64,000 bases of DNA, taken from the NCBI GenBank assembly GCA_019009955.1, contig CM032228.1, forward strand, positions 130,827,001-130,891,000, given 5' to 3'. Below the pieces are notes generated by a model that was not told where the DNA came from, searched no databases, and was given only the letters and a program-made list of their open reading frames with translations. Made by a program: the position numbers and the translations under genes. Below, piece by piece: positions 22,588 through 34,209 of this stretch (position 1 is the stretch's first letter; each line of letters starts with the position of its first letter). The DNA is from Riptortus pedestris (Eukaryota > Arthropoda > Insecta > Hemiptera > Alydidae).

Positions 22588-24161
22588 TATACACACACAC
22601 ATTAATATTTTTACCAGTTTGAGGCACATATTGTTGAAGTTTGAGAGTATGAGACAACATAACAGTTAAGTGCCAACACATTAGTTCTAAAATAATTTAC
22701 AAAGTTGTATTTATATTTTTTAAGCTGGAATTGACATTCAGTTCTACTTCCAAGTATTAAAATTAGCCCTATACACCGGAGTGAAATAATTGCTATACTC
22801 CTAATAATTGTAGCATTCAACATAATTACTCTAAATTTCATTGTAGTATGCTGGTGAGTTTAATAGACCTTAGGTCAAAATTAATATCACTATGTTTTCT
22901 TTAAAGTTTTCAATTCAACTGAAATCATTTTTACGTTATATATAAGGTTTTTTTATTGTTTATTATATTGCGTACATATTATGAATTCTTTAACACATTT
23001 TGGTAACACGGTTTGCCTATTTCTTGGCATTACAAAAACTGACATAGCCCCTTTAAGCTCAAGAATTAGTATTTTTTTAAATTCAATATTTTTCTTTTGT
23101 AATCCTATATAAATCATGAAATACACCAAAAATTATTACTGATTTTGTAATTTATTTTATAGTTTTATTAATAATTTTACTAAAGTTTACAAAATTCAAC
23201 CTCAAAAAACTCTTACTGAGCTTTACTGTTCCAAAGGCATATGATTAGGGCTAAATGCCCTGCAATTCAGTGACTAAATGTAAATTTGTTTATATTGTAT
23301 AAAAGCAATCAAAAATGTTACTTACAATTGTTATTTTGTTCAAACATTGTTAATTCAATAATACACTTTTAAATAATGAAGCTTCAGGGATTTGACATTT
23401 TACCCCTTTACATTACATTTAATGGTTAAAATATAATAATAGGCAATTTCTAAGAAGGCATCTGGTTCAGGTTATAGAAGATATCGGAATAGGAGATGTA
23501 GAACTGCTGCAGTATTTTACTCTGACTTCCTGGTTTACAAATTTACTATTGTTAAAGGTTGGACTGGGTGTTTTCAGTGCTATATAGAGGTTATAGCCAT
23601 TAGTTATTTTCTTAATAATAACGAGTTATGTCAGAAGCCTTCTTTCCAAGAATAATAGTTTTGTGATACTGCTATTTACATTACAGTAGCAGTATAATAT
23701 ACAGGAGACAGGTTTGCTTCTCTGGAGTTAGTGGTGAAGCAATCATACTGATATTTTATTTATTTTTAAAGGCAAACAATAAACATACTTTTAAGAACAT
23801 TCTCCTTACATTGATTCCACTTTTAAAATTAGGAGCAAACCTTTTATTAATTTCAATAATACAATTTCATTGTTCTACTAGGTATTTTTGCAGAATGATA
23901 ATTTCGGTGAGATTTTATGTAATCATTTATTTAATTTTAAGATATGGGTACAAACCATCTGTTAAGTATTTTTTTTTTATTTTGTTTAAAGTATTGTGTT
24001 TAAATTTTAAATCCGTATGTGAAGGAATTTTTCTAGTGAGACACTGTCATATTCTATGAAATACCTCTATGAAAAGACTTTTTTTCATTGTATAACTTCA
24101 GAAAATAGAAACTGGTCAGACAGAATAAATTATAAAAAGTGCCTTAATGATAAAACTACAA
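20451..24161. other. Intergenic AT-rich DNA, no supported gene
   Basis: Contains a (TA)n/(CA)n run at 22544-22600 and scattered short ORFs without recognisable domains (for example 21697-21954, 23811-24059). Confidence 0.35.
22544..22600. repeat. (TA)n then (CA)n compound microsatellite
   Basis: TA run that turns into acacacacac at its right end. Confidence 0.9.
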
Positions 24162-24439
24162 CCATGACGGAAAAAAGGTCAATACCTCCACTAGGCTTTT
24201 AAAGTTTATTCCAGAGGGCTGAGCCTCATCATCAGTCCCTAGTGTGTACCTCTATAAATCGGTGATGTTGACTTGCTCCTGCCTTTCAGAGGCTCTGAGT
24301 GACCACTCACAGGCAGAAGCAAGTCTACATCACCAATTTATAGAGGAAAAGCACTGATGATGAAGCTTGGCCCTCGAAAACTAGCATATGGAGTAAACAT
24401 TTAAAGCTTAGTGGAACTGTTGACATTTTTTCAACCATG
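24162..24439. mobile_element. Foldback (MITE-like) element, about 280 bp
   Basis: Outer arms caaccatgacggaaaaaagg and its partner ending ttttttcaaccatgg are inverted. Pairing continues inward through 'cctccactaggctttta' with 'aaagcttagtgg', 'tcatcatcagt' with 'actgatgatga', 'cctctataaatcggtgatgt' with 'catcaccaatttatagagg', and 'ttgcttctgcctgt'-type arms near the centre. No ORF. Confidence 0.65.
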
Positions 24440-27240
24440 GATGTGTATGTCGACCCCTACCAGCCAAGAGATTCAAGTAGAAAACTACAACTTCAAAGTT
24501 TATAATGAATCCAAATTATTGTGATTATTACAGAAACAAAGTAGCATAATAGCCACCCGTTGTAATAAATACTTTCACTATATAAATTTTACATGTAATA
24601 ATTATTAATCATATTTTAAGACACTCGTGACAAATACTGCAAATAAGCATAGTATTTATTTCTAATATGAAAGACCATAAATTTAAGTATTAATTGTGTG
24701 TGGTCAACAGTAAAAACAATTTCTGTATTCAGTCTTGTATTATTTTCTGGGATAAGGTCGATCAATAGTTAAAACATGGAATATTTATGTCTGGCACACT
24801 ATGAATCTCTGTAATGTTTACTTTCTTTTTTTGTGTTTCTTCATTTTATCTAGCCTTTATTTGTTCCACTCCACCCTTTATTTTACTGAACCATTATATA
24901 GAGGAGGAACTAGTTCAATGGTGGGAAATACTAAGGAATTAGGTCAGTAGTGAGCTCAGGATAGTACACAATTTAAAACGACAGGGAACAACACACATAT
25001 TCTTGCACCTGTTTGAGAAACAGAATAGCCTCTTTATCAAGTCTGGTGTGATTATTAAAGTACGTACTATCTCAGCTATTAAAATTTAGAAAGCCATTAA
25101 CCTGCTGAAGTAATTGCCCTAACGGCAGTAGCCTTCAATCTCATCTTTTTAAAATATTAGAAAGAATTATTTTCCCAATTTTGGAATATCATCTGTATAG
25201 GTAGTTACTTCATGCCATAAATATGAAATGAAATGACACATTTACTCCTAAAAAACAGTAATTTTAAAATTCAATATAAAAATGTCCCTTAATAATCCAG
25301 CTTGTCTTGAAATGCTGATAAAATTATTAATGAGTTTTTAATTTTAATATATTTTATTAAAAGTTGTTCTAATGCTTAAAAAATTTACTCAAAAGAAGGA
25401 CATTTAAAAATCATCAAGAGCACACTTATCATTAAATCGAAGGTTTTGTGAGAAATAGCCAAGCACTTCTGTTGATGGCTTGTTTGAAGATAAGAAAAAT
25501 AATATAAGTGCCATTCACCCTCCCAACATAAAACCAAATTAATCGCCTTAATATCCCATTAATCTTGTATGTACTAAGGTCCTAAAGTCGAGTGATTATT
25601 TGTTTGGCTGTGTGCATAGAATAATACAGACCTTCTTTGTGTTTGTTACATTATAATTGTGCTACTCACCACGTTCATTATTTCCTCGCACAATCCCTTC
25701 AGAAATTTCCAATCTAAATTAATATTTTTGGTTGAATATTTCATCCATGAATCCTTTTTAGTATTACATTTACTATCCATTATGAGCTAAGCCAAAGCTG
25801 TGCTCCTAAGTTAGGAAAAAATCAAAACCTTAAGCACACCAAGTTTCAAAGAAATTTGGAAAAGAGGCTTTCAGTATTATACCTATCTTGGCTTTGCTCG
25901 TTATTTAGGTAGAACAATGAGTGTACGTGATATTCATTGAAAGGCTTCACTATACACACAACCAGTTTACATTTCCCATTTCAGTATTTACATTTGTTTT
26001 GCTTTATAACTCCGGGAACCACTAAGAATGATTTACTATTGTAGTCTCAAAGAATAAACAGAAATTGGTTTCTAATCAATCTCTTCCCAATATTCAAGTA
26101 TCAAGGACCTTATAAAGCATAGTCATAGATATTATTATGATTATTATATACCATGTAACAGAAAAACTTCTTTCCTAAGCAGTAAAAACTGTTCACCATT
26201 TGTATCCATTATTACAAAGTGCATGTCTCAAAACATAGACATTGAATTCGTAATAGTGCATGTAAGTATGTATGCCCAATAATTTTTTTCCTAGAAAAAA
26301 TACAAATAACTTGATTAATATTAGAATCAGAGAAATATCTGTTATATATATACATTTTAATTATAGGTCTCACGTATGTATGCATATGTGTACATACATT
26401 CACACACACTTATTGGGAGGAAATCCTCTTTGTGTGGGTTTAGGCCCGAGACATGTAGAGATAACATCTATATACCTCCCAGAACTTGAGAATGGCTGGA
26501 ATGTTATGAAAGACCTCATGCTATAAATAAAAATGACCTCTATTGTCATAAGACTTTATTTGTCGTATTCATCATTTTCAGACTCAAAAATTAACAAAGT
26601 TATTTGTATTTTTTCATTTACAGTCTTCAGTAAAATCCTACTCCTACTTATGCAGTTTCAACTTCAAGTCTTTATCTTATTCCATTTGTCATGTAACTTA
26701 CCAGCTCATTGTTCAAGTGTTTTACTAAAGGAGAATTAGAGATTGTCATATGCAGTTAATGTTGGATGTGTACCATACCTACACATGTCAAATCTGTTTA
26801 TATTTACCCAGCCTTATTACATTATGGACCAAATCCAAATAATTATGAATGGACAGTGAAATGGATAGAGAACTTACAACAGCCCGTTCATTATGTAGAT
26901 ACAAAAAAAAATTGTACTGTCTACTCCTGGTATTCCTATTCAGATCATCCAGTATGATCCAGCTCATTTATATCTACAAATGTTTTCATTACACTATAAA
27001 TAAGAGTACTTTAAAATTGAAATACCCGTTAACTGTAAACTGCAATTTTACTCTCTTTGGTTAATTATCTCTCAGATTATTATATGAGAGTCATCATAGG
27101 AAGTCATTTAGTCATCTAGCTAAAAACAAATAGGTAAACCTTGTTTATTTGTAAAAATTTTCAATTAATTTTAAATCACATGGCTGCTAAATTTAATTAG
27201 AGTTTTAAATCATTACATTGATTTCAGACTATTCAATTTT
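24440..27240. other. Intergenic AT-rich DNA, no supported gene
   Basis: Non-coding apart from chance ORFs. It contains a 30-bp block at 25002-25031 that recurs exactly at 55934-55963 and a dispersed repeat at 26440-26565. Confidence 0.35.
26440..26565. repeat. Unnamed dispersed repeat, copy 2
   Basis: Blocks 'cccagaacttgagaatggc' and 'aataaaaatgacctctattg' with aagactttattt match the copy at 18185-18325, with the first block in the opposite orientation. Confidence 0.5.
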
Positions 27241-27241
27241 T

Positions 27242-27362
27242 TATTTTTATTTATTTATTAATGTCCACTTTTTTCAACTTAAGCTAATCGGGACGGGACA
27301 ATTTTTTTTTTTAAATTTGTACAATTGTTTATTAACATCCACTTTTTGCTATTATGGCTAAT
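27242..27362 (-). repeat. Two SINE 3'-end fragments side by side
   Basis: Two short stretches of the SINE tail on the minus strand. One is 27242-27300 ('ttattaatgtccactttttt', 'gctaatcgggacggga') and the other 27320-27362 ('ttattaacatccactttttg', 'ctaattga'). Both lack the tRNA-like head, as with 5'-truncated insertions. Confidence 0.65.
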
Positions 27363-27968
27363 TGAACAAAAATGGGGTTGCATAAGTAATTTTATTGTCT
27401 ATTTCTCCAGTAATAAGAACACTATGTGAATCAGATTTGAAATGTAAGCTGCACTTGAGATTGATTCAGAAACATTGGAAATCGCCATTGTAGAAAATGA
27501 TGGCTGAAATTTATAAAAAATATAAACAATCAGTCAAGGTTTGAACTAAACAAAAATATGTAGTACACTTTTTATCATCTCAATAAGTTATAAAACATTT
27601 TCCAAACCAATTTCAATGAAAATATATAGTTTTCTGTTTTACCCCATACCTAAATCCCTGTTCCTGATATAATTTAGGCAAGTAAAAATCTCAATATATA
27701 GTTTTAACATGGAAAGGTTAAATATTGAGTAAATAAGTAGTTAACAATCTAATAAAAACATACCATAGAATGTTCATTTATGACATCACATCACACATTA
27801 ATCCATATAATAAAAGTCTGATTTGGACAGTTTCTAGGTCTTAGGATCGGAATAAATAATAATTATAAATATTAATAAAAATTTTGCCATATGTTGGCAT
27901 CTTTAACAAGAGTGATTAGTAATAATGACTATATCGAAGGCTGAATAAAATAAATACAAATAACTCCA
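27363..27968. other. AT-rich DNA, nothing recognised
   Basis: No ORF or family repeat seen. Confidence 0.35.
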
Positions 27969-28150
27969 TTATTATTATTTATTAATGTCCACTTTTTGCA
28001 ACTAAGGTTAATTGGGATGGGTTATCTTACAGGTTACCACCCCTTTTCTAGCCCTTTCCTACTAGTACTGTGTATTTTATTTAATGAATTCCGTCACTAA
28101 ATAAATTCCTTTGCCCAGACGGGAATTGGAACTCACCACTCTAGATTTAC
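27969..28150 (-). repeat. SINE copy S6
   Basis: Minus-strand copy from 'ttattattatttattaatgt', 'ccactttttgcaactaag' through 'gggttatcttacaggttacc' and the 'gaattggaactcaccactct' B-box region to 'agatttacc'. The tRNA-like 5' part is truncated. Confidence 0.8.
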
Positions 28151-28237
28151 CAATTGATTATATAGACTTTTTCATATGACAAAATGTAATTGGAATTTCT
28201 TTAAGCCTCCTCCCATAGTAGTAGAGCTTTAGCAGTG

Positions 28238-28239
<2 letters not shown>

Positions 28240-28279
<40 letters not shown>
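28240..28279. repeat. (TA)n microsatellite
   Basis: Pure TA run followed by tgtgtatatgtatacacata. Confidence 0.9.
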
Positions 28280-28281
<2 letters not shown>

Positions 28282-28461
28282 GTGTATATGTATACACATA
28301 TACACCAACAGTACATGAGGGGCCAAGTGAGTATGAGTATCAAGTAACAAGAGATTCTTTCTGGCCCTTATTACATTATATACGTAATCCTTTTAACATC
28401 TGAAGAGATATTGAAGTATTTAATTACTATCAGGGTACTATTATTTTCTTTTTGTTTGGTA

Positions 28462-28520
28462 ATATTAAATACCCACTTTATGCTACTACGGCTAATTAGG
28501 GCAGGTTATCTACGTAACCG
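28462..28520 (-). repeat. SINE 3'-end fragment S7
   Basis: Short minus-strand tail: 'taaatacccactttatgcta', 'cggctaattagggcaggtta', 'tctacgtaacc'. Confidence 0.6.
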
Positions 28521-28678
28521 ATAAATATAAAATGTACATCAGGGTCATTAGAGGATTGAATTTCATGCAATTTTGCCGTTAATAATTGAAACATTTCTGG
28601 TACAAAATTGCATAAACTCATGTGAAGGTAACGTCAATTTTGTATGCTTTCAACAGAGTTGTAATTTGCTCCTGCATA

Positions 28679-28989
28679 ACAAATTTTATTATTCTTTAAA
28701 TATCTTCTGGAAAATTATTATAATACAAAAAATAAATGACATTATTTTTGTGAGCTGTTCTTCAGGTAAGAAATTACCTAGTATGTTCTTAGGGTTTAAT
28801 GTTTTGAATAACTACTTCATTTGAAGGGCTCTCGTAGACAAAAGACATGTAATTAAAAACTAAATAAGAAGCATTTACAGTTAAAAAAATACTCTTCAAC
28901 ATCTCCTGCAACAAATGCTGAGGAGCAAACATAACTAATTGAATATATCTGCCTTAGTTAATGCATAACAAAGGAACTCTTTAATTCTA
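28679..28989. repeat. Local duplication, copy 1 (311 bp)
   Basis: Nearly identical to 29007-29433 except for an internal block of about 115 bp (29137-29250) missing here. It ends in the left arm of an 18-bp hairpin (ataacaaaggaactcttt). Confidence 0.9.
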
Positions 28990-29006
28990 AAGAGTTCCTT
29001 TGTTAT
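28967..29006. repeat. Hairpin at the duplication junction
   Basis: Perfect 18-bp arms ataacaaaggaactcttt and aaagagttcctttgttat with a six-base loop sit exactly between the two copies of the local duplication. Copy 2 ends with only the left arm. Confidence 0.9.
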
Positions 29007-29433
29007 ACAAATTTTATTATTCTTTAAATATCCTCTGAAAAATTATTATAATACAAAAAATAAATGACATTATTTTTGTGAGCTGTTCTTCAGGTAAGAA
29101 ATTACCAAGTATGTTGTTTAGGGTTTAATGTTTTGAGAATCTGGTAACTGATAGGAACTTCAAAGAAATATGAATCATGGTGCTGAATTAATTTTATTGT
29201 AATATTTGCAGTCTTTATTGTTCGTCGTACTATTAAATATGAACAATGAAAATAACTACTTCATTTGAGGGGCTTTCGTAGACAAAAGACATGTAATTAA
29301 AAACTAAATAAGAAGCATTTAAAGTCAAAAAAATACTCTTCAACATCTCCTGCAACAAATGCTGAGGAGCAAACATGACTAATTGAATATATCTGCCTTA
29401 GTTAATGCATAACAAAGGAACTCTTTAATTCTA
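29007..29433. repeat. Local duplication, copy 2 (427 bp)
   Basis: Repeats 28679-28989 with few substitutions and carries an extra segment at about 29137-29250, between 'gtttaatgttttga' and 'ataactacttcattt'. Both copies end 'ggaactctttaattcta'. Confidence 0.9.
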
Positions 29434-29835
29434 CGTAAAACATTACTTGTCATTATTCTGCTTATTTTAAACAATAAGTTGTTTTCTATGAGATTGAAAT
29501 GTCATAGCATTTTTTGTCTCTGTTTTTACCAAATGGTTGTGTGTTTGATATGGTTATTTATCTCCTGATCTATTAAATCTGTGTTAGTCTTGAAATGCTT
29601 TGCTAATTTTATTATGATGAAATTTAAAACTGTGATTACACTTTACATTACTTAAATGAATATTAAACCATTGTTATACTTTCAGTTTTAATGTGAAGAT
29701 AAAAGATTAGTAAACTTCTACGTGAAAGAGAAGGGCTTAAGTAGAGACTTTTATCATTTATAGTTTGTTTACTTGACTGATATGATAATTGTTATAAGTT
29801 CTGACTTTAAATCACATTGTTATTATGAATATTTT

Positions 29836-29895
<60 letters not shown>

Positions 29896-31963
29896 GAATA
29901 GAGTTCTTTTAAAATGTTTGCATTTTAATTTTTTCTTCCTGGGCTTGATGAAATAAATAATTAGAGGTTTTATCATCAGATAACTTAATTTACTAAATAA
30001 ATGCTAATCCTACAGATTATACCACATGCTTCTGAGTGCTGTCTTTATTTTAATATAAAATAATTACGGTTTTAAACATTTCCAGTAGTGTTTTCATTTA
30101 TTTATGATCTTCGGCTTGTTCACATTCAAAGATCTAAGAAGCCATCATTTAGTTCAACACTCTGTGAATACCAAAATTGCATCATACTTGTATTCTCAGC
30201 GAATTATTTACTGCATTTTTCATTTTCAATATTCCCACAACCGCAAAGAAAATTTTAAGAAATACTATATTCAAAACCTTCTGAAGATTTAATGGACGTC
30301 TTGTCAAATCTATCGAACCAATCTCAGCAGATTTTCTTTTATGTTAATAGTAACATATTTAAAATTTGAGATCTTACCAGACCATTAATTAATTAATTTT
30401 AAATATTTTTTTAAACTATTGCATGGCAATGGCATAACGAGATTAACCCATTTCTACTTTTTCAAGAATAGAAATAATTCAAATTTTGGTTGTTTTCCTT
30501 TATTGGTATGTTAATTTAGGTCTAAAATATATGTTTGGTAAATATCAAAACGATTGCTCATCTGGAACCCTGTTTTACAGAATGATGCTTACATGCACCT
30601 TTGGGTGGGAGAGGGTTAAAATAAAATTTAAAAACACGTCTTACTGTAATATAATTTATTTGTTGACACTTTATGTTAATAAAATAGTTTCAAGAAAATA
30701 AACATAGCGCTATACTTAAAATATAAACAAAATTTATTTTTTATGGTGTTCTTTGAAGCAATCCGGGTAGCAAGGCAAACCACACTTCTTGCTAATGTAA
30801 AGTTTTGCCGTAATCACATCAACCTCCTGTTATCATCCCACTTTTAGTATTGAGACTGACATTGTCATAGCGCGATGTTAAGTTTCTCGATAAGCTAAAT
30901 CGGTGCCCATAATACAATACTTTTTTTTTAGAGGGCTGTAATGTTTTATCCTCTGAGCTAGGTATTTCAGGGGAATGGGCTGTTCTTCCGATTTTAAAAG
31001 TATCTGTATTATGAATGATTGAAATTCTAGATGGGCCATCTTTTTACCATGCTATGAAACTTTCATGCAATGACAGACCCAGGAATCAATAGCATTAGTA
31101 AAGAGGGCCCATCACTATTTCTTTCCTCTGGCCCTAATTCTATTGTCAGAAATGACATTTTCATAGAGAGACTTATCTCATATATTCTTATTGCATTTCC
31201 AAACATATTTGGTTGCAGTAGCATTTAATTTTTTTTTTTTTTAATTTGTCTAGTATTGTGCTGAGCTTTACATACATTCTTTAGTATTCAGTTATGGTGG
31301 ATAGCACATAATAAGAATAGTCAATAACAATAATAGTTGAAAATTAACTTAGTGAAAAAAAATGACGAACTCTGAGCAAGAAATGAAAACGAGAGAGGTG
31401 TTCTGTGCACTTGTAATAGTCAAACTGAGATAGAAAGGGGGGGCAGTAGGATGAAAAGTTCAAAAATGATCTTTGATTGGACCCCTTTAATCCCCAGAGA
31501 TGAGTTCATGCACTATCTGGCATTATTGACTCTCCCATCTTTAGAATTATATCCACAGATTTTTAATTATTTTTTCTACAGAGAAGAACCTTGACTTTAA
31601 CATAAAAAGGGCATAAATAATTTATTTGGAATTCCAAAAATTTATTAATTTTATAATTCTAGAATAACCATTTTTTGAATTTCCTAACTCACAAAAAATG
31701 TACTTTAAAAATTACATTTGACATTTTATACATTAATTGAAATAGCTATTCGAATCATATTTATTGCCTGACAAAGATGGGCGCATTTCCATCGAAAATT
31801 TGCAAACCAACAAACATTCCAAAGATGGAGCAGATAGACAAAGTCCTCACAATGAAAATACTTCCCAGCGATGCAGCCTCAAAAATAGAATTTATACATT
31901 AAATTTAAACCATTTAATTTAATTAACTAAATAAAAGAAATTAACTAGAGAATAAAAGAAAAT

Positions 31964-31967
<4 letters not shown>
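29434..31967. other. Intergenic AT-rich DNA, no supported gene
   Basis: Contains a (TA)n run at 29839-29893. The 30104-30292 and 30486-30701 ORFs show no domain. Confidence 0.35.
29839..29893. repeat. (TA)n microsatellite
   Basis: Pure TA run, no family B or C edges beside it. Confidence 0.9.

Positions 31968-32031
<64 letters not shown>
31968..32031. repeat. (TA)n microsatellite
   Basis: Pure TA run; the minus-strand ORF across it is low complexity. Confidence 0.95.
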
Positions 32032-32033
<2 letters not shown>

Positions 32034-32523
32034 GCTGCTGAAATGTATATTATTTCTGGGAAGAAAAGGGTTAAAAATAAATCTTTCTTTGAATTTCATT
32101 ATTATGCTGTGATTTATGATGAGTGGACCAGCTTTACAGCTGATCAAATACTAAATGAAATATGGAGGTAACAAATAACAAAACTCCTTTGTCTCTCCAG
32201 CCCATGGAATTGCTACAAACTTGTGGTGGATGTCAGCTTGGCACATTTCCTGCTGAATTGTCGTGGCATTTCAGATTAAAGGTCCCTACTTGTGTGTAAC
32301 TACACGATTACTTTTGCTGAGTGACTGAGCAAATGAGTAGAAGTCCAAATTTGAAGCTTAGTACTTGTATAACTACAACAACTTTACAGAACCCAGCAGC
32401 TTTAATAGTGCAACAGAGTGCTACTCCCCCTTGCTTAATTATCTACAAAAATTAACAAATGAAAAACAAATATATATCTTATGCATTATTATTAAGGGTT
32501 ATTTTGAGTATTATTTTTTGGAT

Positions 32524-33189
32524 AAAGTGCAGTTTAGTCCCCCCTACGCCGCCATCTTGTTTCATTATAATCCCCGCCCTCGGTGTAAACCACCGATGGC
32601 GTATTTTGGAAATTTTAAAGTGTTGAAAAATATAAAGTTAGAACACAAAACCCCCACCCTCGGTTTTAACCACCAAGGGCGTATTTTGTAAATTTTAAAG
32701 TGTTAAAAAAGATAAAGTTAGAACACAAAACCCCCACCCTCGGTTTTAACCACCAATGGCGTATTTTGGAAATTTTAAAGTGTTTGAAAAATATAAAGTT
32801 AGAACAACAAAACCCCCACCCTCGGTTTTAACCACCAATGGCGTATTTTGGAAATTTTAAAGTGTTAAAAAAGATAAAGTTAGAACACAAAACCCCCACC
32901 CTCGGTTTTAACCACCGATGGCGTATTTTGGAAATTTTAAAGTGTTAAAAAAGATAAAGTTAGAACACAAAACCCCCACCCTCGGTTTTAACCACCGATG
33001 GCGTATTTTGGAAATTTTAAAGTGTTGAAAAATATAAAGTTAGAACAACAAAACCCCCACCCTCGGTTTTAACCACCAAGGGCGTATTTTGGAAATTTTA
33101 AAGTGTTAAAAAAGATAATGTTAGAACAACAAAATGGCCACCGTCGTCATCGTGCGCCACCAAGGGGGGGGGGGACTAAAATACACTTT
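32524..33189. mobile_element. TIR element carrying an 80-bp minisatellite
   Basis: The left end aaagtgcagtttagtccccc and the complement of the right end, aaagtgtattttagtccccc, are imperfect inverted repeats of about 21 bp. The inner flanks also correspond weakly (gccgccatcttg on the left against caaaatggcc on the right). Nearly all of the interior is the tandem array at 32575-33134. There is no ORF, so this would be a non-autonomous DNA transposon. The target duplication is not evident. Confidence 0.6.
32575..33134. repeat. Minisatellite, seven units of about 80 bp
   Basis: The block 'ccctcggttttaaccacc' begins near 32578, 32658, 32738, 32820, 32900, 32980 and 33061, each followed by 'ggcgtattttggaaatttta' and 'aagtgtt', then 'ataaagttagaacacaaaac'. 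Spacing is 80-82 bp. Units differ by a few substitutions and by acacaa versus acaacaa, which gives two unit types. The 108-aa ORF running into it is a product of the repeat. Confidence 0.95.
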
Positions 33190-33207
33190 CACAATTTTTT
33201 TTAAGGA

Positions 33208-33243
33208 TAGTAGCACAAAGTGGACTTAATAAATAATAATAAC
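33208..33243 (+). repeat. SINE tail remnant
   Basis: 'agcacaaagtggacttaata' followed by ATA repeats matches the SINE 3' end. Confidence 0.45.
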
Positions 33244-33466
33244 CAATTTTTTAAGAGAAGATTTTTGAATTTTGGACTGGTGAAATTCGTCAAAGCTTGT
33301 CCAGTTCATTCTTTACTGCTATAATGATGTGTATTTGGTTAATTTTTCCCTGAAGGAGTCAGCTGATTTTAATTCACATTTACTACCAGTGACATTATAT
33401 AGTGTCGCACCTCCCGCGGCTATGCAATCTTGAACAAAGTGGTCCTCCAGTGAAAAAAACTTCACC

Positions 33467-33721
33467 ATGGAGCCAAAGGAAGAACGAAGATTACGTAATT
33501 TATATGCAGTGTTGGAAAATTCTAAGAAGCTTCTCAGAAAATATCATCCGTTAAGTACACAGAGCTCAAAGGTAATGAGCCATTCTTCTAGGAATGTTAA
33601 AGAAGAGATCGCGTTAAAGGAAATGGAGGAGCTTATCAGGGCGAATAAGCTGGAGATGAAGCTGCTAGGGGAACAGAGGCAGTTAATAATAAAAAAGTCC
33701 GCCACGCAGGGGCTGCATTAA
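33467..33721 (+). CDS. Hypothetical charged coiled-coil-like ORF ending in a family C repeat
   Basis: An 84-codon ORF with a good start context (caccATGG). It reads MEPKEERRLRNLYAVLENSK and continues with a helical, Lys/Glu/Leu-rich C-terminal half (about residues 46-76, including KEEIALKEMEELIRANKLEM) that looks like a short coiled coil. The last 8-9 residues and the TAA come from the family C end that begins near 33688 (aaaagtccgccacgcagggg). So the natural C-terminus has been replaced or the exon has been cut by the transposon. An AAAG|GTAATG donor-like site at about 33570 is an alternative exon end. Composition is richer in GC and in acidic and basic codons than its surroundings. It recalls the helical tails of transposase-derived Myb/SANT-like insect proteins, but no domain is identifiable. 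It could equally be part of a repeat or a pseudogene. Confidence 0.35.
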   Translation: MEPKEERRLRNLYAVLENSKKLLRKYHPLSTQSSKVMSHSSRNVKEEIALKEMEELIRANKLEMKLLGEQRQLIIKKSATQGLH

Positions 33722-34139
33722 CTAAGCTGATTTCCCACGTGCGTTACGTATTTGTATTTATTTAAAATTTAAAAGTTCAACGAGAACAATATTTGGTATT
33801 TAGGCTTCAAATAATATGCTTCATAATATAACAACCTATTGCTGCTATGACATTAGTAAGGGCGGGGGTTTACTCAAGGCCGGGAACTAAAAACGCCAAT
33901 ATTTCGGTTAATATTAAAGATAATGAAAACATGTACATTATAACATTTATAGATCTTTTTATTTGCAATAAGATTGGTTCTACACAATTTTTCGTAGAAC
34001 AACGAAGATATTTCCATTTTTTCGAAAATCCTCCCCTTTACCCCCCCCTCCCACTGGTTTGATTTCAGCTGTTAACGAAGTTGATCTTTACTTTTACATA
34101 AAACGTTTAAATATGGAGTTTGGTAACGATCATATACAT

Positions 34140-34145
<6 letters not shown>
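33688..34145 (-). mobile_element. Family C element, hairpin-end half (split by the family B array)
   Basis: Starts aaaagtccgccacgcagggg, ctgcattaactaagctgatt, tccc. The interior 'caatatttggtatttaggct', 'cgggggtttactcaaggc', 'gccaatatttcggttaatat' and 'gatttcagctgttaacgaag' leads to a (TA)n tract at 34145. The other half of the same element lies at 46891-47018, beyond the B array. Confidence 0.75.

Positions 34146-34208
<63 letters not shown>
34145..34208. repeat. (TA)n tract between family C and the family B array
   Basis: TA run that ends exactly at the CTAG of the first B copy. Confidence 0.95.

Positions 34209-34209
<1 letters not shown>

Noticed and set aside
32365..32691. 108-aa ORF as a gene
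   Set aside because: It runs through the TIR and the 80-bp minisatellite; periodic repeats explain it.
32575..33134. CRISPR-like array
   Set aside because: The whole 80-bp unit is repeated without unique spacers, and the context is eukaryotic.
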